In this document: piece by piece, positions 6,501-7,469 of the stretch
Layout: every line of letters begins with the position of its first letter
Numbering within the stretch: position 1 is the stretch's first letter
Source: F23-D06 sp947165685
Lineage (GTDB): Bacteria > Bacteroidota > Bacteroidia > Bacteroidales > WCHB1-69
NCBI GenBank assembly: GCA_947165685.1
Contig: CAMVBK010000093.1
Location: 1 to 7,469, forward strand
Direction of reading: 5' to 3'
DNA length: 7,469 nt
Translations under genes and position numbers: made by a program
Notes under the pieces: model-generated
What the model was told of the DNA's origin: nothing
Database searches by the model: none
What the model saw: only the letters and a program-made list of their open reading frames with translations

Positions 6501-6554
6501 ATTCGAAACTTATTAACATTAAATAATACTTCACTTCAAAAATCATGCCGTTTT

Positions 6555-7358
6555 TCACCACGTTATCACCTTGTCCACGATTTCCTGTTGCTCGCTTGCT
6601 GTCCGGCGCAGATATATTCGGGTGGTCTCAATACTTTCGTGTCCCATCAGGTCTGCGAGCAAGGCAATGTCATTGTACTTTTCGAGAAAGTTTTTAGCGA
6701 AGCGGTGGCGGAAAGAGTGAGGATACACAACAGACGGGTTAAGTCCGTAACGTTTGGCAAAATTCTTTAGTTGTTGGGATATTCCGCGGGCGGTAATCCT
6801 ATTTCCGAACCTGTTGAGAAACAGATACCCGGATTGGCGTTGTTGTGTGGCCAGCCATACCTCTGTTTCCTCTCGGAGTTTTTTTGGAATAAAAAGACGA
6901 CGGACTTTTCCACCTTTGGAGTAAATGTCGAAAAATCCAGCCGTAACATGTTCTATTTTAATCTGTATCAGTTCACTTACACGTGCGCCAGTTGCAGCAA
7001 GATAGCGAACCACGAAGTACCATTCGGCGTATCCATCCTTTTTAAGGCTGGTTTTGAGAAATTTGTAGTCGGCGTTGCTGATGACATTTTCGAGATAGGA
7101 ACGTTGTTGGATTTTCACAGATTTGAGGTGCAGTTTGGACTTTCCAAGGAATAGCAGGTACTTGTTGATGGCTTGGATTCGGAGATTGACGGTTTTAGGC
7201 TTGAAGGATTCCATGAGGTAGGACTTATGGATTAAGAGGTTACGCTTTGTTGTTTCCTTGTACCTGGAGTGAAAATCCTTGACGGCATAGAGGTAGGAGG
7301 AAATTGTGTTTTCCGCCATATTGCCTTGACGGAGGAAGGCTTCAAATTCTTTAAGCAT
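6555..7358 (-). CDS. Tyrosine recombinase / integrase (XerC/D-like, phage integrase family)
   Basis: A 267-residue site-specific recombinase with a SAM-like core-binding domain (about 1-80, LKEFEAFLRQGNMAENTISSY at the start) and a C-terminal catalytic domain. All six expected catalytic residues are present: R126 (TGARVSEL), K148 (YSKGGKVRR), H214 and R217 (PHSFRHRFAKNF), H240 (LMGHES) and nucleophile Y249 (TTRIYLR). It is therefore probably active. It is shorter than large ICE or phage integrases, which usually carry an extra arm-binding domain, and fits the Xer/DNA-invertase size class. In many bacteria recombinases of this size sit beside type I restriction hsdS genes or phase-variable promoters and invert DNA there. 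Which job it has here cannot be told, because its upstream neighbour is outside the window. The ATG at 7358 gives a normal N-terminus; the inverted repeat at 7367-7404 lies just upstream. Confidence 0.94.
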   Translation of the reverse strand: MLKEFEAFLRQGNMAENTISSYLYAVKDFHSRYKETTKRNLLIHKSYLMESFKPKTVNLRIQAINKYLLFLGKSKLHLKSVKIQQRSYLENVISNADYKFLKTSLKKDGYAEWYFVVRYLAATGARVSELIQIKIEHVTAGFFDIYSKGGKVRRLFIPKKLREETEVWLATQQRQSGYLFLNRFGNRITARGISQQLKNFAKRYGLNPSVVYPHSFRHRFAKNFLEKYNDIALLADLMGHESIETTRIYLRRTASEQQEIVDKVITW

Positions 7359-7366
7359 AACGATGT

Positions 7367-7404
7367 TATTTATTGGTGAAACAAATAGTTATCACCAATA
7401 AATA
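7367..7404. promoter_or_regulatory. Perfect 13-12-13 bp inverted repeat upstream of recombinase gene
   Basis: TATTTATTGGTGA (7367-7379) and TCACCAATAAATA (7392-7404) are exact reverse complements around a 12-bp spacer (AACAAATAGTTA). The spacer itself has AAC/GTT ends that could extend a hairpin. The near edge is 8 bp from the recombinase start codon. Two inverted arms of about 13 bp around a short spacer is the layout of tyrosine recombinase core sites, so it could be a crossover site. An autoregulatory operator or an mRNA leader hairpin are alternatives. It is AT-rich and lacks a T-run, so it is not a typical terminator. Confidence 0.6.
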
Positions 7405-7469
7405 TAGATTGTAGTTCCCATTATGAGAAGTTGGCCAACGGCGAAATACGCTGTATAGACAGCGAACTG
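7405..7469. other. Unassigned right edge
   Basis: The last 65 bp hold a 10-bp palindrome GTTGGCCAAC (7430-7439) and a small hairpin GCTGT-ATAG-ACAGC (7450-7463). Reverse-strand frames are open from the window edge: one ends with TGA inside the inverted repeat (at 7392-7394), another runs on through it. None gives a protein I recognise. This could be the end of an upstream gene or recombination-site flank. Confidence 0.3.

Overview
The window looks like a chromosomal segment of a Bacteroidales (Bacteroidota) genome. This rests on the -7 type boxes TATTTTTG and TATCTTTG (consensus TAnnTTTG) just upstream of start codons, the lack of clear Shine-Dalgarno sequences, and the gene families present: LytS/LytTR pair, PD-(D/E)XK Rpn protein with Gln/Gly-rich tail, and Bacteroides-like AbiH. 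The genus cannot be fixed from this sequence.

Layout. Left half, + strand, GC-rich housekeeping type: the 3' end of a GT4 glycosyltransferase (3-572), a LytS/YehU-type membrane sensor histidine kinase (603-1742), a LytTR response regulator (1799-2572) and a glycerate kinase (2607-3692) with its own -7 box. The kinase and regulator form a two-component pair separated by a 7-bp tandem repeat. On the - strand, convergent with the glycerate kinase, lies an Rpn/PDDEXK-family nuclease-transposase gene (3709-4692) with a clear promoter and a run of fourteen 4-residue (12-bp) repeats in its tail.

Middle: a 542-bp gene-free stretch (4693-5234). After the Rpn promoter and an AT-rich part comes a 225-bp composite palindrome (4859-5083). 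Two arms of about 100 nt are imperfect reverse complements of each other, and each holds three small hairpins in the order A-B-C / C'-B'-A'. It appears non-coding and is likely an interspersed repeat or MITE-like element. The remaining 150 bp up to the next gene hold nothing recognisable.

Right: an AT-richer - strand accessory module. A complete tyrosine recombinase (6555-7358) is followed 54 bp downstream by a full-length AbiH-family abortive-infection protein (5235-6500). A perfect 13-12-13 bp inverted repeat lies 8 bp upstream of the recombinase start codon and is a candidate recombination site or operator. The module looks like part of a defence or mobility island that continues past the right edge.

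The best leads for new biology are the hierarchical palindrome, the recombinase-adjacent inverted repeat, the recombinase-AbiH pairing and the expandable repeat tail of the Rpn protein. None is proof of a new system; each is a testable observation.
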